Of a stretch of DNA of 52,015 nt, positions 10,389 through 22,823 are shown piece after piece (position 1 is the first letter of the stretch; every line of letters starts with the position of its first letter). The stretch comes from an uncultured Verrucomicrobiota bacterium (GTDB taxonomy: Bacteria; Verrucomicrobiota; Verrucomicrobiia; Limisphaerales; CAIMTB01), in contig CAIMTB010000629.1 in NCBI GenBank assembly GCA_903844265.1, forward strand, positions 1-52,015, read 5' to 3'. Under the pieces are notes generated by a model. It had not been told where the DNA came from. It was given only the letters and a program-made list of their open reading frames with translations, and made no database searches. Made by a program: the position numbers and the translations under genes.

Positions 10389-12596
10389 CCCCCGATGAAC
10401 CGTGCACGATCGCTTGCGATTCCGTTATGGAGTGCGGTGGCTTGCCACCGCTTTCCACCCGAGGTCGGCTTAGCCGCTCGCTGCGGATTCACGCCCTCCA
10501 AAGCGGTGGCAAGCCACCGCTCTCCAAATTCGCCCGGCCCCCTCCGCCTGGTTTGCGCCCTGTTCGCGTTCGCGTTCGCCCTGGCGCTCACGCTCACCTC
10601 TCCGCTCAGCGCCTTCCCCGACGGGGTCGCAGACAACCTCGTCGACAAGGTCCGGCCGATACCGCCGCCAGGCGTCGAAATCCCGGCGGACGACCGCAGG
10701 CAACTGACCGGTGCGGTCGCGCGCCTTGGCGCGGCGATCGAATCGGCACGCCCGGACCTCCCGCCGGCGACGCGTCCACGCATCACCGACGTGGAGATCT
10801 TCCACAAGGCCGTCGATTGGGCGCTGCGCTACAACGAGTTCTTCGCAACCAACGAGGTGACCATCGCGAAGGCGCTGCTCGCGGAAGGGTGGAAGCGCCT
10901 CGGGGCGCTGGTCGACGGCCGGACGCCGTGGCTTTCGCAAACGGGCCCCGTGGCGCTCGGCTATGTCTCGCGCATCGACGGCTCGGTGCAACCCTACGGG
11001 CTCGTGGTCCCGGACGGGTTCTCGACGAACACACCGCAGCGGTTCCGTCTCGATTTCTGGTTCCATGGCCGCGGCGAGAAACTGAGCGAACTCTCGTTCA
11101 TCAACGATCGTACGAATCGCCGCGGTGAGTTCGCCCCGGCCGGGGCGTTCGTGCTCCACCCCTACGGCCGGTACTGCAACGGGTCGCGCTTCGCCGGCGA
11201 GGTGGATGCGTGGGAAGCATTGGCCAACGCCCAGTCGCGCTACCCGATCGACAACGACCGCCTCGTCGTCCGCGGTTTTTCCCTGGGCGGCGCCTCCTGC
11301 TGGCACTTCGCCGTCCACCATGCCGCACGCTGGGCCGCCGCCGCCCCGGGAGCCGGGTTCAGCGAAACCGCAGAGTTCCTGCGGGTTTTCCAAAACGAAA
11401 AACTCCAGCCCTCGTGGTGGGAACAAAAACTCTGGAACCTCCACGACGCCACGGCCCACGCCCTCAACGTCTCCATGGTCCCCCTCGTCGCCTATAGCGG
11501 CGAAAAGGACTCCCAACGCCAGGCCGCCATCGCCATGGAACACGCCCTCGCCGCCGAAGACCTCGACATGACCCACGTCATCGGCACCGGCGCCGGCCAC
11601 AATTACACGCCGGCCGCCCGCGAAGAGATCAACCGCCGCCTCGACGCCGCGGCCCTGCACGGTCGCGACCCGCTGCCCACCACAGTGCGCTTCGTCACCC
11701 ATTCCCTCCGCTTTCCCACGATGGCCTGGGTCACCCTCGACGCCCTGGGCCAACATTGGGAACCCGCCCGCATCGAGGCGAAACTGTTCCCCGCCGAAAA
11801 CCGCATCGTCGCCTCCCTCACCAACATCACCGCGCTTACATTCGAAATCCAACCCGGCCTGGCCCCGTTCGACCTGCGCCGCCCCGTGTCCGTCGAACTC
11901 AACGGCCAGACCCTCCCCTCGCGCAGGCCCCAGACCGACCGATCCTGGTCGGCATCGTTCCACCTCGCCGACGGACAATGGACCACGGGCGTAATCGCTG
12001 ACGACGGGAGCCTGAGGAAGCGCGCCGGGCTCCAGGGCCCGATCGACGACGCGTTCATGGACGCGTTCTTGTTCGTCCGCCCGACGGGCACGCCGTTGAA
12101 CGAGACCGTGGGGAAATGGACCCGGCAGGAGATGCAGCGAGCCATCGAACAGTGGCGCAGCCAATTCCGGGGCGACGTTCGCATCAAGGACGACACCGCG
12201 TTGACGGATGCCGACCGCGCCGCACACCACCTCATCCTATGGGGCGATCCCTCGAGCAACGCCGAACTGGCGCGGATAGCGCCGAAGCTCACGATTCGCT
12301 GGGATGCCAGCGGCGTGGCCCTGCCAGGCCGGACATTTTCCGCGGACCATTTCGCGCCGATACTCATCCAGCCGAACCCGTCCCACCCCGCGCGCTACGT
12401 GGTGCTGAACAGCGGGTTCACCTTCCGCGAGTACGACTATCTCAACAACGCCCGGCAAACGCCCAAGCTTCCCGACTGGGCCATCGTCGATCTTTCGCAG
12501 CCACCGAACTCACGCTTTCCAGGGGCCATCGCCACCGCGGGATTCTTCGGCGAGCGCTGGGAATGGAAGGCACCGCCGGCGGACCCGACTCGCTGA
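10389..12596 (+). CDS. Secreted alpha/beta-hydrolase (prolyl-oligopeptidase/esterase-like); start uncertain, N-terminus overlaps a REPIN-like element
   Basis: LVVRGFSLGGASCWHFA nucleophile elbow, GAGHNYTP; hydrophobic LRLVCALFAFAFALALTLTSPLSA. No ATG/GTG found immediately before the signal-like segment. Confidence 0.75.
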   Translation, partial: PPMNRARSLAIPLWSAVACHRFPPEVGLAARCGFTPSKAVASHRSPNSPGPLRLVCALFAFAFALALTLTSPLSAFPDGVADNLVDKVRPIPPPGVEIPADDRRQLTGAVARLGAAIESARPDLPPATRPRITDVEIFHKAVDWALRYNEFFATNEVTIAKALLAEGWKRLGALVDGRTPWLSQTGPVALGYVSRIDGSVQPYGLVVPDGFSTNTPQRFRLDFWFHGRGEKLSELSFINDRTNRRGEFAPAGAFVLHPYGRYCNGSRFAGEVDAWEALANAQSRYPIDNDRLVVRGFSLGGASCWHFAVHHAARWAAAAPGAGFSETAEFLRVFQNEKLQPSWWEQKLWNLHDATAHALNVSMVPLVAYSGEKDSQRQAAIAMEHALAAEDLDMTHVIGTGAGHNYTPAAREEINRRLDAAALHGRDPLPTTVRFVTHSLRFPTMAWVTLDALGQHWEPARIEAKLFPAENRIVASLTNITALTFEIQPGLAPFDLRRPVSVELNGQTLPSRRPQTDRSWSASFHLADGQWTTGVIADDGSLRKRAGLQGPIDDAFMDAFLFVRPTGTPLNETVGKWTRQEMQRAIEQWRSQFRGDVRIKDDTALTDADRAAHHLILWGDPSSNAELARIAPKLTIRWDASGVALPGRTFSADHFAPILIQPNPSHPARYVVLNSGFTFREYDYLNNARQTPKLPDWAIVDLSQPPNSRFPGAIATAGFFGERWEWKAPPADPTR
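10428..10526. repeat. REPIN-like inverted pair of palindromic repeats (GCGGTGGCTTGCCACCGC)
   Basis: TGGAGTGCGGTGGCTTGCCACCGCTTTCCA (10428-10457) and inverted TCCAAAGCGGTGGCAAGCCACCGCTCTCCA (10497-10526), 27/30 matching as inverted arms, 39 bp spacer. Confidence 0.9.
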
Positions 12597-12636
12597 TCGA
12601 TGGATGCACGGCGGTCGCGACCGCGCGCGCCCCTGC

Positions 12637-12726
12637 ATGGAGGGCGTCGGTCCCTCGACGCCACACATGGAGGGCGTAGGCCCCTCGACGCCACACAGGG
12701 AGAGCGTCGGTCCCTCGACGCCATCG
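12637..12726. repeat. Three tandem 30-bp units, each a potential hairpin
   Basis: ATGGAGGGCGTCGGTCCCTCGACGCCACAC / ATGGAGGGCGTAGGCCCCTCGACGCCACAC / AGGGAGAGCGTCGGTCCCTCGACGCCATCG; internal GGCGTC...GACGCC. Confidence 0.92.
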
Positions 12727-12838
12727 CTCAGAGCCTGTCTGAAACTCCGAGGGGTCGCCTCTCCCGCGGTGGCACCGCCCGCTCCTCCACAAATCGCAGC
12801 CGTGCGTCGCGGCCATCGGTGTGTTACGGTGCGCCCGC

Positions 12839-15800
12839 ATGATCCCCCGCGTTCCGCGCCCCTGCCCCGGCGTCCTCGTCGCCCTGCTCGCAGCCCTGCT
12901 CGCGACCTGGCTTTCGAACGCCACGCATGCTGCGAGCCCCCTCGCGCTCTCCGAGTTCCTCGCCTCCAACACCAAGGGGATCCTCGACGAGAACGGCGAT
13001 GGCGAGGATTGGATCGAGCTGCACAACACCAGCGCCCAGGTGGTGAACGCGGGCGGTTGGTACCTGACCGACGATCCGACAGTCCTGACCAAATGGCGCA
13101 TGCCGGCGACCAACATGGCCCCGGGCGGATTCATCGTCGTCTTTGCCTCGGCCAAGGATCGGGCCAATGCAGGAGCGCCGCTGCACACCAACTTCAAACT
13201 GAACAACCAGGGTGAATACCTCGCGCTGGTCGAACCGGATGGCGAGACCGTCGCCACGGATTACGCGCCCGAGTTCCCTCCCCAGGCGCCGGATGTTTCG
13301 TTCGGCCTCGACGCCACCGGGACGCAGCGATTCTTCGCCACCCCGACGCCAGGCGCCATCAACGGAACCGGCTACATCGCGCGGGTCGGCGACACGAAAT
13401 TCAGCGTCGACCGCGGCTTCTTCACCAACACGTTCGAGCTCGCCATCACCTCCGTCACCGATGGCGCCGAGATCCGTTACACAACCAACGGGGCGCCCCC
13501 CACCGCGAGCAGCGGGACGGCCTACTCGAATCCCATCCGCATCGACGGCACCACCGTCGTCCGGGCCGCGGCATTCAAGCCCGGCTACCTGCCTTCCAAT
13601 GTCGATTCGCACTCGTACCTGTTCACCAGCGACATCATCCGCCAATCGCCCACCGGGGCACCCCCGACCAACTGGCCGACGTCGTGGGGCTCGAACTCGC
13701 GTGATTACGGCATGGATCCCGACGTCGTGAACGACCCGCGCTACAAGGACAAGATCCAGCCCGCGCTGCTGAGCCTGCCGTCGTTCTGCATCAACATGAC
13801 CCTCGCCGACCTGTTCGACCGCACCCGCGGCATCTACGCGAACGCAGGCCAGGACGGCATTGCCTGGGAGCGGCCGATGTCGCTGGAACTGATCTACCCG
13901 GACGGCCGCAAGGGATTCCAGATCGACGGCGGCATCCGGATTCGCGGCGGCTTCAGCCGGAGCACCGACAACCCGAAGCACGCGTTCCGCTTCTTCTTCC
14001 GCCCCGAATACGGCACCGCGAAACTGAGATACCCGGTGTTCGGCCAGGTCGCGGCCGAGGAATTCGAAGGCTTCGACCTCCGCACGTTCCAGAATTATTC
14101 GTGGAGTTTCCAGGGCGATTCGAGGGGGACGTTCATGCGCGACATGTTCAACCGCGACGCTCAGCTCGCCACGGGCAGCCAGGGTGAGCGCGGGGATTAC
14201 TACCACCTCTACATCAACGGCCAGTATTGGGGCCTCTACAACACCTGCGAGCGCGCCGAAGCCAGCTACGGCGCCACGTACTACGGCGGAGCCAAGGAGG
14301 ATTACGACGTCATCAAGGTCGAGGCCGGCAGCTACGTCGTCCTCGCCACCGACGGCACGATGTCCGCCTGGACCACCGTCTACAACCTCGTGAAACCCGG
14401 CGCGACCGACACGATCTACCGCCGCCTCATGGGCCAGAATCCCGACGGCACACGCAACCCCACCTACCCCGTCTACCTCGATCCGGTGAACCTGATCGAC
14501 TACATGCTGATCATTCTCTGGGGCGGCAACCTCGATGCCCCGATCTCCAACTTCCTCGGCAATACCAGCCCCAACAACTTCTTCGGCATCTGGAACCGCA
14601 CCCGGCAGGACCTCGGCTTCCAGTGGTTCGTCCACGACGCCGAACACACGCTCCTCAACGTCAACGAGGACCGCACCGGGCCCTACTCCGCCGGCGACAG
14701 CTCGGTCACCAAGAGCAGCCCCCAGTGGCTCTGGCAAAAACTCCTCGCCAGCCCGGAGTTCAAGGTGCTCGTCCGCGATCGCGTCCAACGCCACTTCTTC
14801 AACGCCGGCCCGCTCTCCGCCAACGGCGCACGCACGAACTACCTCGTCCGCAAAGCCCAGATCGACACCGCCGTCATTGGAGAATCCGCACGATGGGGCG
14901 ATGCCAAACGCGCCTCAGACCCCTTCGACCGCGACTCCGACTGGGTCCCCGCCGTCAACGCCAACCTCAACTTCATCGCCCAACGCCCCGCCGTCGTGCT
15001 GGCCCAACTCCGCACCGACGGCCTCTGGCCCACGACGCCTGTCCCACAATTCAACCAGCAGGGCGGCCCCGTCCCGCCGGCCTTCAGCCTCGTCATGTCC
15101 GCGTCAGGCTCCGCGATCTACTACACTCTCGACGGTTCCGACCCGCGTCGCCCCGGCGGCGCCGTCTCCCCCTCCGCCATCCCCTACACCTCTCCCATCC
15201 CGATCACACAGTCGACCACGGTGAAGGCTCGCATCCTCGTGAACAACGACTGGAGCGCGCTGAACGAGGCCGAGTTCACCGTCATCCAGACCTTCAGCGA
15301 ACTCGCCCTCACCGAGATCCATTATCACCCGGCTCCGTCACCCGACCGGGCCGGTGACGACTTCGAGTTCGTCGAGTTGAAGAACATCGGGGGGCAGGAA
15401 CTCGACCTGGGCGGCGTGCATTTCACGGACGGCATCGGCTTCCGTTTCCCGAACGGCGCACGGCTCAGGCCCGGCGCTTTCGCTGTCCTGGTGCGAAACC
15501 CCGAGGCCTTCACGAACCGCTATCCCACCGTGCCCGTCACCGGCGTCTACACGGGTGGCCTCGCCAACACCGGCGAACGTCTCTCACTCGTGCACGCCGT
15601 CGGCACCTCGATCCTCAGCGTGGCCTGGGACACGCGCCCACCCTGGCCCGAACTCACCGACGGCCAGGGGTTCTCCCTCGTGCCCATCCAGGCGAACGCG
15701 ACATCGCTCGACGCCCCGTCGGCCTGGCGTGCGAGTTCCCACGAGGGCGGATCGCCCGGCTCCGATGACCCGACGCCCGGCATCGTGCCCGTGGTGATCA

Positions 15801-18244
15801 ACGAGATCCTCACCCATACCGACCCGCCGCTGCTCGACACCGTCGAGTTGCACAACCCCACCGACGCCACCGCGAACATCGCCGGTTGGTGGCTCACCGA
15901 CGACAGGCTCATCCCGGAAAAATTCAGGATCCCGGCAGGCACCACGATTCCCGCGCACGGCTTCCTCGCGTTCAGCGAACTCGACTTCAACACGCCCACC
16001 AACGCCACAACCTCGTTCACCTTCAGCTCCTACGGCGACGATGTGTGGCTGTTCAGCGCCGACGCCGCCGGGAAACTCACCGGCTACAGCGACGGATTCC
16101 ATTTCCCCGCCTCGGCCAACGCCGTGACCTTCGGCCGCATGACCAACAGCGCAGGCCAACTGCGCTTCCCGCCGCAGATCCTCAACACGCTCGGCCAACC
16201 CAACGCCGGCCCGCAAATCGGACCCGTGGTGATCAGCGAAATCCATTACGAACCGGCCCCGGGCGGCGCAGAATTCATCGAGATCCGCAACATCACCGCA
16301 TCGCCGGTCCCACTCTTCGACCCGCTCGCACCCACCAACACCTGGCACATCGAGGGCCTCGGCTTCACGTTCCCCACCAACGTCATCCTCCCCCCGGATG
16401 GACTCGCCGTCGTGACCCCAGGCAACCCCGTCGCTTTCCGCAACCAATACGCCGTCCCCGCCGAAGTGCCCGTGTTCGGCCCCTGCGCAGGCGCGCTCCA
16501 GGACAACGGCGAAACACTGGTCCTCCAGCGACCCGACAAACCGGACTTCCTCCCCGACGGCTCCGTGTTCGTCCCCTACCTCGTCGTCGACCAGGTCGAG
16601 TACAACAACAAGCCCCCGTGGCCAGTCGCAGCCGCAGGCCAGGGCCCCTCGCTGGTCCGCAGAAATCCAGCAAGGTTCGGCGACGATCCGAGCGCATGGA
16701 CTACAAGCGTAGGCGATCCGTCGCCCGGGTTGGTCGACAGCAGCAACCGCCCCCCGACCGCAGACGCAGGTCCGGACTCCGAGTTCGAGGCCGCCACATT
16801 CCCGGCCCCGGTCACGCTCAACGGAACCGGCATGGACGACGGTTTGCCCGAGGTGCCCGGCAGGCTCTCGTTCCTCTGGAGCCAGGTCGACGGTCCGGGC
16901 GCCGTCACGCTCAACGATGCGACCCGCAGCAACGCCGTGGTCCAACTGCCCGGCACGGGCACCTACCTCCTGCGCCTCACCGTCTCCGATGGCGAACGGA
17001 TCCGATCAGACGACGTCGCGATCACGGTCCATCGGCCCTCGGTCCAGCAGGCACTTGTGGCGGCCGGTTCCACCTGGAAATACCTGGAGGACGGCACCGA
17101 ACCGGGCACCGCCTGGGTGGCGCGCGCCTTCGACGACAGCCAATGGAAGATCGGCACCGCCGAACTCGGGTACGGCGACGGAGACGAGAGCACGGTGCTC
17201 GCGATCAACGCCGGCCCGGTGAAGACCATCGCGTTCTACTTCCGGAAGACATTCAGCGTCCCAGACCCCAGGACGATCACGGCGCTGAACGTCCGGCTCG
17301 TGCGGGACGACGGCGCGATGGTCTATCTCAACGGCACGCTGGTCTTCCGCTCCAACATGCCCGAGGGCGATGTGAATTCACAGACCTGGGCCAGCCAGGT
17401 CGTGGGTGGCGCCGATGAATCGGCGTTCTTCGAGCAGGCTGTCGATCCCGCCGTCCTGGTCGCGGGCAACAATGTCCTCGCCGTGGAAGTCCACCAGTCC
17501 GGCGCGTCCAGCTCCGACGTGAGCTTCAACCTCGCCCTCGACGCGATGACCAGCGCCTCCAATCTCGCCCCCACGGCGGACGCCGGGCCCGATCGCAACA
17601 CCACGGCCGGCACGCCCACGGTCCTCACCGGCCGCTACACCGACGATGGACTGCCCAGCCCACCGGGCGTGGTGACTTTCGCGTGGTCGCAACTCAGCGG
17701 CCCTGCACCGGCCGTTTTCGACCGCACCAACACGCCAGCCACCACCGTGAACTTCCCGAGCGCCGGCAACTACACGCTCCGCTTCGTCGTCTTCGACGGC
17801 GTGCTCTCCGCCTCGGACGACACGACGTTCACCGTGACCGGCTCGGGTGGCGGCGGCGAATTCTCCGCGTGGAAGACCGCGCATTTCAGCGCGGCTGAAC
17901 TGGCAAACCCGGGGATCAGCGGCGACGACGCCGACCCTGATGGCGATGGACAATCGAACCGCAATGAGTACCTGAGCGGCACCGATCCAAGAAACCCCGC
18001 CAGCGCGCTGCGCGTCGGCGCCGTCGTGGGAGCCGACACCACGGTGCGGCTCACGTTCCCGGTCCTGCCCGGCCGCACCTATTCGATTCTTTCGCGCGCA
18101 GCCGCCGCCACCGGCCCTTGGGAAGTGGTGAGCAGCATCGAACCCGCCAATTGCGACTGCCCTGTCACCGTCACGGTGCCCGGCCCCACGGTCCTATCCG
18201 GCGCCCGTTTCTACCGCGTCGTGACCCCCAGGATCGCGCCCTGA
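12839..18244 (+). CDS. Very large secreted protein with lamin-tail domains, CotH kinase domain, chitobiase-type/Fn3-associated segments, PKD-like repeats
   Basis: Signal peptide MIPRVPRPCPGVLVALLAALLATWLSNATHA; repeated LSEFLASNTKGILDENGDGEDWIELHN / INEILTHTDPPLLDTVELHNP / ISEIHYEPAPGGAEFIEIRN; CotH-like GGIRIRGGFSR..KHAFRFFFR, YINGQYWGLYNTCERA, WFVHDAEHTLLN. Confidence 0.93.
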   Translation: MIPRVPRPCPGVLVALLAALLATWLSNATHAASPLALSEFLASNTKGILDENGDGEDWIELHNTSAQVVNAGGWYLTDDPTVLTKWRMPATNMAPGGFIVVFASAKDRANAGAPLHTNFKLNNQGEYLALVEPDGETVATDYAPEFPPQAPDVSFGLDATGTQRFFATPTPGAINGTGYIARVGDTKFSVDRGFFTNTFELAITSVTDGAEIRYTTNGAPPTASSGTAYSNPIRIDGTTVVRAAAFKPGYLPSNVDSHSYLFTSDIIRQSPTGAPPTNWPTSWGSNSRDYGMDPDVVNDPRYKDKIQPALLSLPSFCINMTLADLFDRTRGIYANAGQDGIAWERPMSLELIYPDGRKGFQIDGGIRIRGGFSRSTDNPKHAFRFFFRPEYGTAKLRYPVFGQVAAEEFEGFDLRTFQNYSWSFQGDSRGTFMRDMFNRDAQLATGSQGERGDYYHLYINGQYWGLYNTCERAEASYGATYYGGAKEDYDVIKVEAGSYVVLATDGTMSAWTTVYNLVKPGATDTIYRRLMGQNPDGTRNPTYPVYLDPVNLIDYMLIILWGGNLDAPISNFLGNTSPNNFFGIWNRTRQDLGFQWFVHDAEHTLLNVNEDRTGPYSAGDSSVTKSSPQWLWQKLLASPEFKVLVRDRVQRHFFNAGPLSANGARTNYLVRKAQIDTAVIGESARWGDAKRASDPFDRDSDWVPAVNANLNFIAQRPAVVLAQLRTDGLWPTTPVPQFNQQGGPVPPAFSLVMSASGSAIYYTLDGSDPRRPGGAVSPSAIPYTSPIPITQSTTVKARILVNNDWSALNEAEFTVIQTFSELALTEIHYHPAPSPDRAGDDFEFVELKNIGGQELDLGGVHFTDGIGFRFPNGARLRPGAFAVLVRNPEAFTNRYPTVPVTGVYTGGLANTGERLSLVHAVGTSILSVAWDTRPPWPELTDGQGFSLVPIQANATSLDAPSAWRASSHEGGSPGSDDPTPGIVPVVINEILTHTDPPLLDTVELHNPTDATANIAGWWLTDDRLIPEKFRIPAGTTIPAHGFLAFSELDFNTPTNATTSFTFSSYGDDVWLFSADAAGKLTGYSDGFHFPASANAVTFGRMTNSAGQLRFPPQILNTLGQPNAGPQIGPVVISEIHYEPAPGGAEFIEIRNITASPVPLFDPLAPTNTWHIEGLGFTFPTNVILPPDGLAVVTPGNPVAFRNQYAVPAEVPVFGPCAGALQDNGETLVLQRPDKPDFLPDGSVFVPYLVVDQVEYNNKPPWPVAAAGQGPSLVRRNPARFGDDPSAWTTSVGDPSPGLVDSSNRPPTADAGPDSEFEAATFPAPVTLNGTGMDDGLPEVPGRLSFLWSQVDGPGAVTLNDATRSNAVVQLPGTGTYLLRLTVSDGERIRSDDVAITVHRPSVQQALVAAGSTWKYLEDGTEPGTAWVARAFDDSQWKIGTAELGYGDGDESTVLAINAGPVKTIAFYFRKTFSVPDPRTITALNVRLVRDDGAMVYLNGTLVFRSNMPEGDVNSQTWASQVVGGADESAFFEQAVDPAVLVAGNNVLAVEVHQSGASSSDVSFNLALDAMTSASNLAPTADAGPDRNTTAGTPTVLTGRYTDDGLPSPPGVVTFAWSQLSGPAPAVFDRTNTPATTVNFPSAGNYTLRFVVFDGVLSASDDTTFTVTGSGGGGEFSAWKTAHFSAAELANPGISGDDADPDGDGQSNRNEYLSGTDPRNPASALRVGAVVGADTTVRLTFPVLPGRTYSILSRAAAATGPWEVVSSIEPANCDCPVTVTVPGPTVLSGARFYRVVTPRIAP

Positions 18245-18293
18245 CCTGACGTTCCTTGACGAGAGCGGGACCCGATGACCTTCCGCCGCAAAT

Positions 18294-18328
18294 AAAAAAC
18301 CGGGACCCGCGCAAGCGGTGATCCCGGT
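18294..18328 (-). terminator. Rho-independent terminator for the peroxiredoxin gene
   Basis: ACCGGGA...TCCCGGT stem; followed on the minus strand by a TTTTTTATTT tract. Confidence 0.75.
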
Positions 18329-18359
18329 CCTGAAAGACGGGCGTTGGACGGCGCCGGGC

Positions 18360-18839
18360 TCAGCGCAACTCCGCGAGCACGGCCTTGATCTTTGCGAAAT
18401 CCGGAAGCTCCTTCGGCGAGGGAGTCTGCTCCGCGTGGCGGACGACGCCATCACGGTCGATGACGAAAGCGGCGCGGGCGGAGGTGTCGCCGATGCCGGC
18501 GAGAGCCTTGAACTCGACGCCGTAGGCGCGGGTGGTTTCCTTGTTGAGATCGCTGACCAGCGGGATGCTGATCTTCTCCTGCTTGGCCCAGGCCTCCTGC
18601 GCGAACGGGCTGTCGACGCTGATCCCGATGACCTCGGCATTGAGGCCCTGGTAGACGTTGATGCCCTGGCTGACGTCGCAGAGCTCGGAAGTGCAGACGC
18701 TGGTGAATGCCAGCGGGAAGAAGAGCAACACGGTGTTCTTCTTGCCGAAGTTCTCACTGAGCTTCACGTCGAGCAGCCCGGTGGCGTTCTTCGACTTGAG
18801 GGTGAAATCAGGAGCGCGGGTTCCAACTGCGATGGCCAT
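18360..18839 (-). CDS. Peroxiredoxin (AhpC/TSA family)
   Basis: APDFTLKSKN, LLFFPLAFTSVCTSELCDV, VISVDSPFAQEAWAK. Confidence 0.95.
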   Translation of the reverse strand: MAIAVGTRAPDFTLKSKNATGLLDVKLSENFGKKNTVLLFFPLAFTSVCTSELCDVSQGINVYQGLNAEVIGISVDSPFAQEAWAKQEKISIPLVSDLNKETTRAYGVEFKALAGIGDTSARAAFVIDRDGVVRHAEQTPSPKELPDFAKIKAVLAELR

Positions 18840-19023
18840 GTTATCTTCGGGTTATGGATTGGGTTTCTTTTTCCGGACGTCCGGAGCGACTTAAATGGGG
18901 CGATATGGCAGGACTGTCAAATGAGGTCTTCGCCCACGCGCCAACCCACGGCACCACCAGCACTCCTGCAGTGACCTTCCCCGGGTCCGGTTCAAGCGTG
19001 AACCGCACGGCCGCACCTCCCCC

Positions 19024-19527
19024 TCAACTCCCGTAGGCGCGCCACAGAATGTTCCCCGCGAAAAGGAGGATCATCCCCATCCCGCACGCCAACTTGCCGA
19101 CCGCCCCAACCAGAAGCCCGAGCGTCGCTCCCGCCCCGGCACGAACCGACTCGCGCCATTCCCGACCGCTGACGCATTCCAGAAGAAAAGCCCCCACGAA
19201 CGGCCCCGTGAGAATCCCGACCGGCCCGAAAAAGAGTCCCACCACCCCGCCCACCACCGCGCCCACCATGCCCCATCGCGTCGCCCCAAGCTTCTTGGCC
19301 CCCAGATAGCTCGCCGCGAAATCCGCCGCCAACGCGAGAACGGCAAACCCACCGAGCGTGACCAGCACCCACGTCTGCGCCCCCGACACCCCCACGATCA
19401 ACCGATGCCCCATCGCCACGGCAAAGATCAACGGCGTCCCCGGCAACGCAGGCAGCACCGCCCCCAGCAACCCCACGAGCATCAGGATCAACGCGAGGAC
19501 AAACCAGACAAGGTCGAGCGCCGTCAC
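19024..19527 (-). CDS. DUF456-family small membrane protein
   Basis: Glycine-rich polytopic protein with GAVLPALPGTPLIFAVA and GPVGILTGPFVGAFLLE typical of DUF456. Confidence 0.8.
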   Translation of the reverse strand: MTALDLVWFVLALILMLVGLLGAVLPALPGTPLIFAVAMGHRLIVGVSGAQTWVLVTLGGFAVLALAADFAASYLGAKKLGATRWGMVGAVVGGVVGLFFGPVGILTGPFVGAFLLECVSGREWRESVRAGAGATLGLLVGAVGKLACGMGMILLFAGNILWRAYGS

Positions 19528-19614
19528 ACCCCCATCCTAGCCCGAACCCGACCGGAGGCCAAGAAACCGAGCGGAAACCGTCCGACACCGATGCAGGAGA
19601 ACCCCCAAGCGACC

Positions 19615-22803
<3,189 letters not shown>

Positions 22804-22823
22804 ACGGCTCGAAGTCGCACCCG

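Noticed and set aside
12637-12726. Possible CRISPR array
   Set aside because: Units are directly adjacent (30-bp period) with no spacers and no cas genes in the window.
10470-14794. Long minus-strand ORFs (10470-12230, 12824-14794) under the hydrolase and the CotH protein
   Set aside because: Codon-bias shadow ORFs; plus-strand products have signal peptides and recognisable domains.
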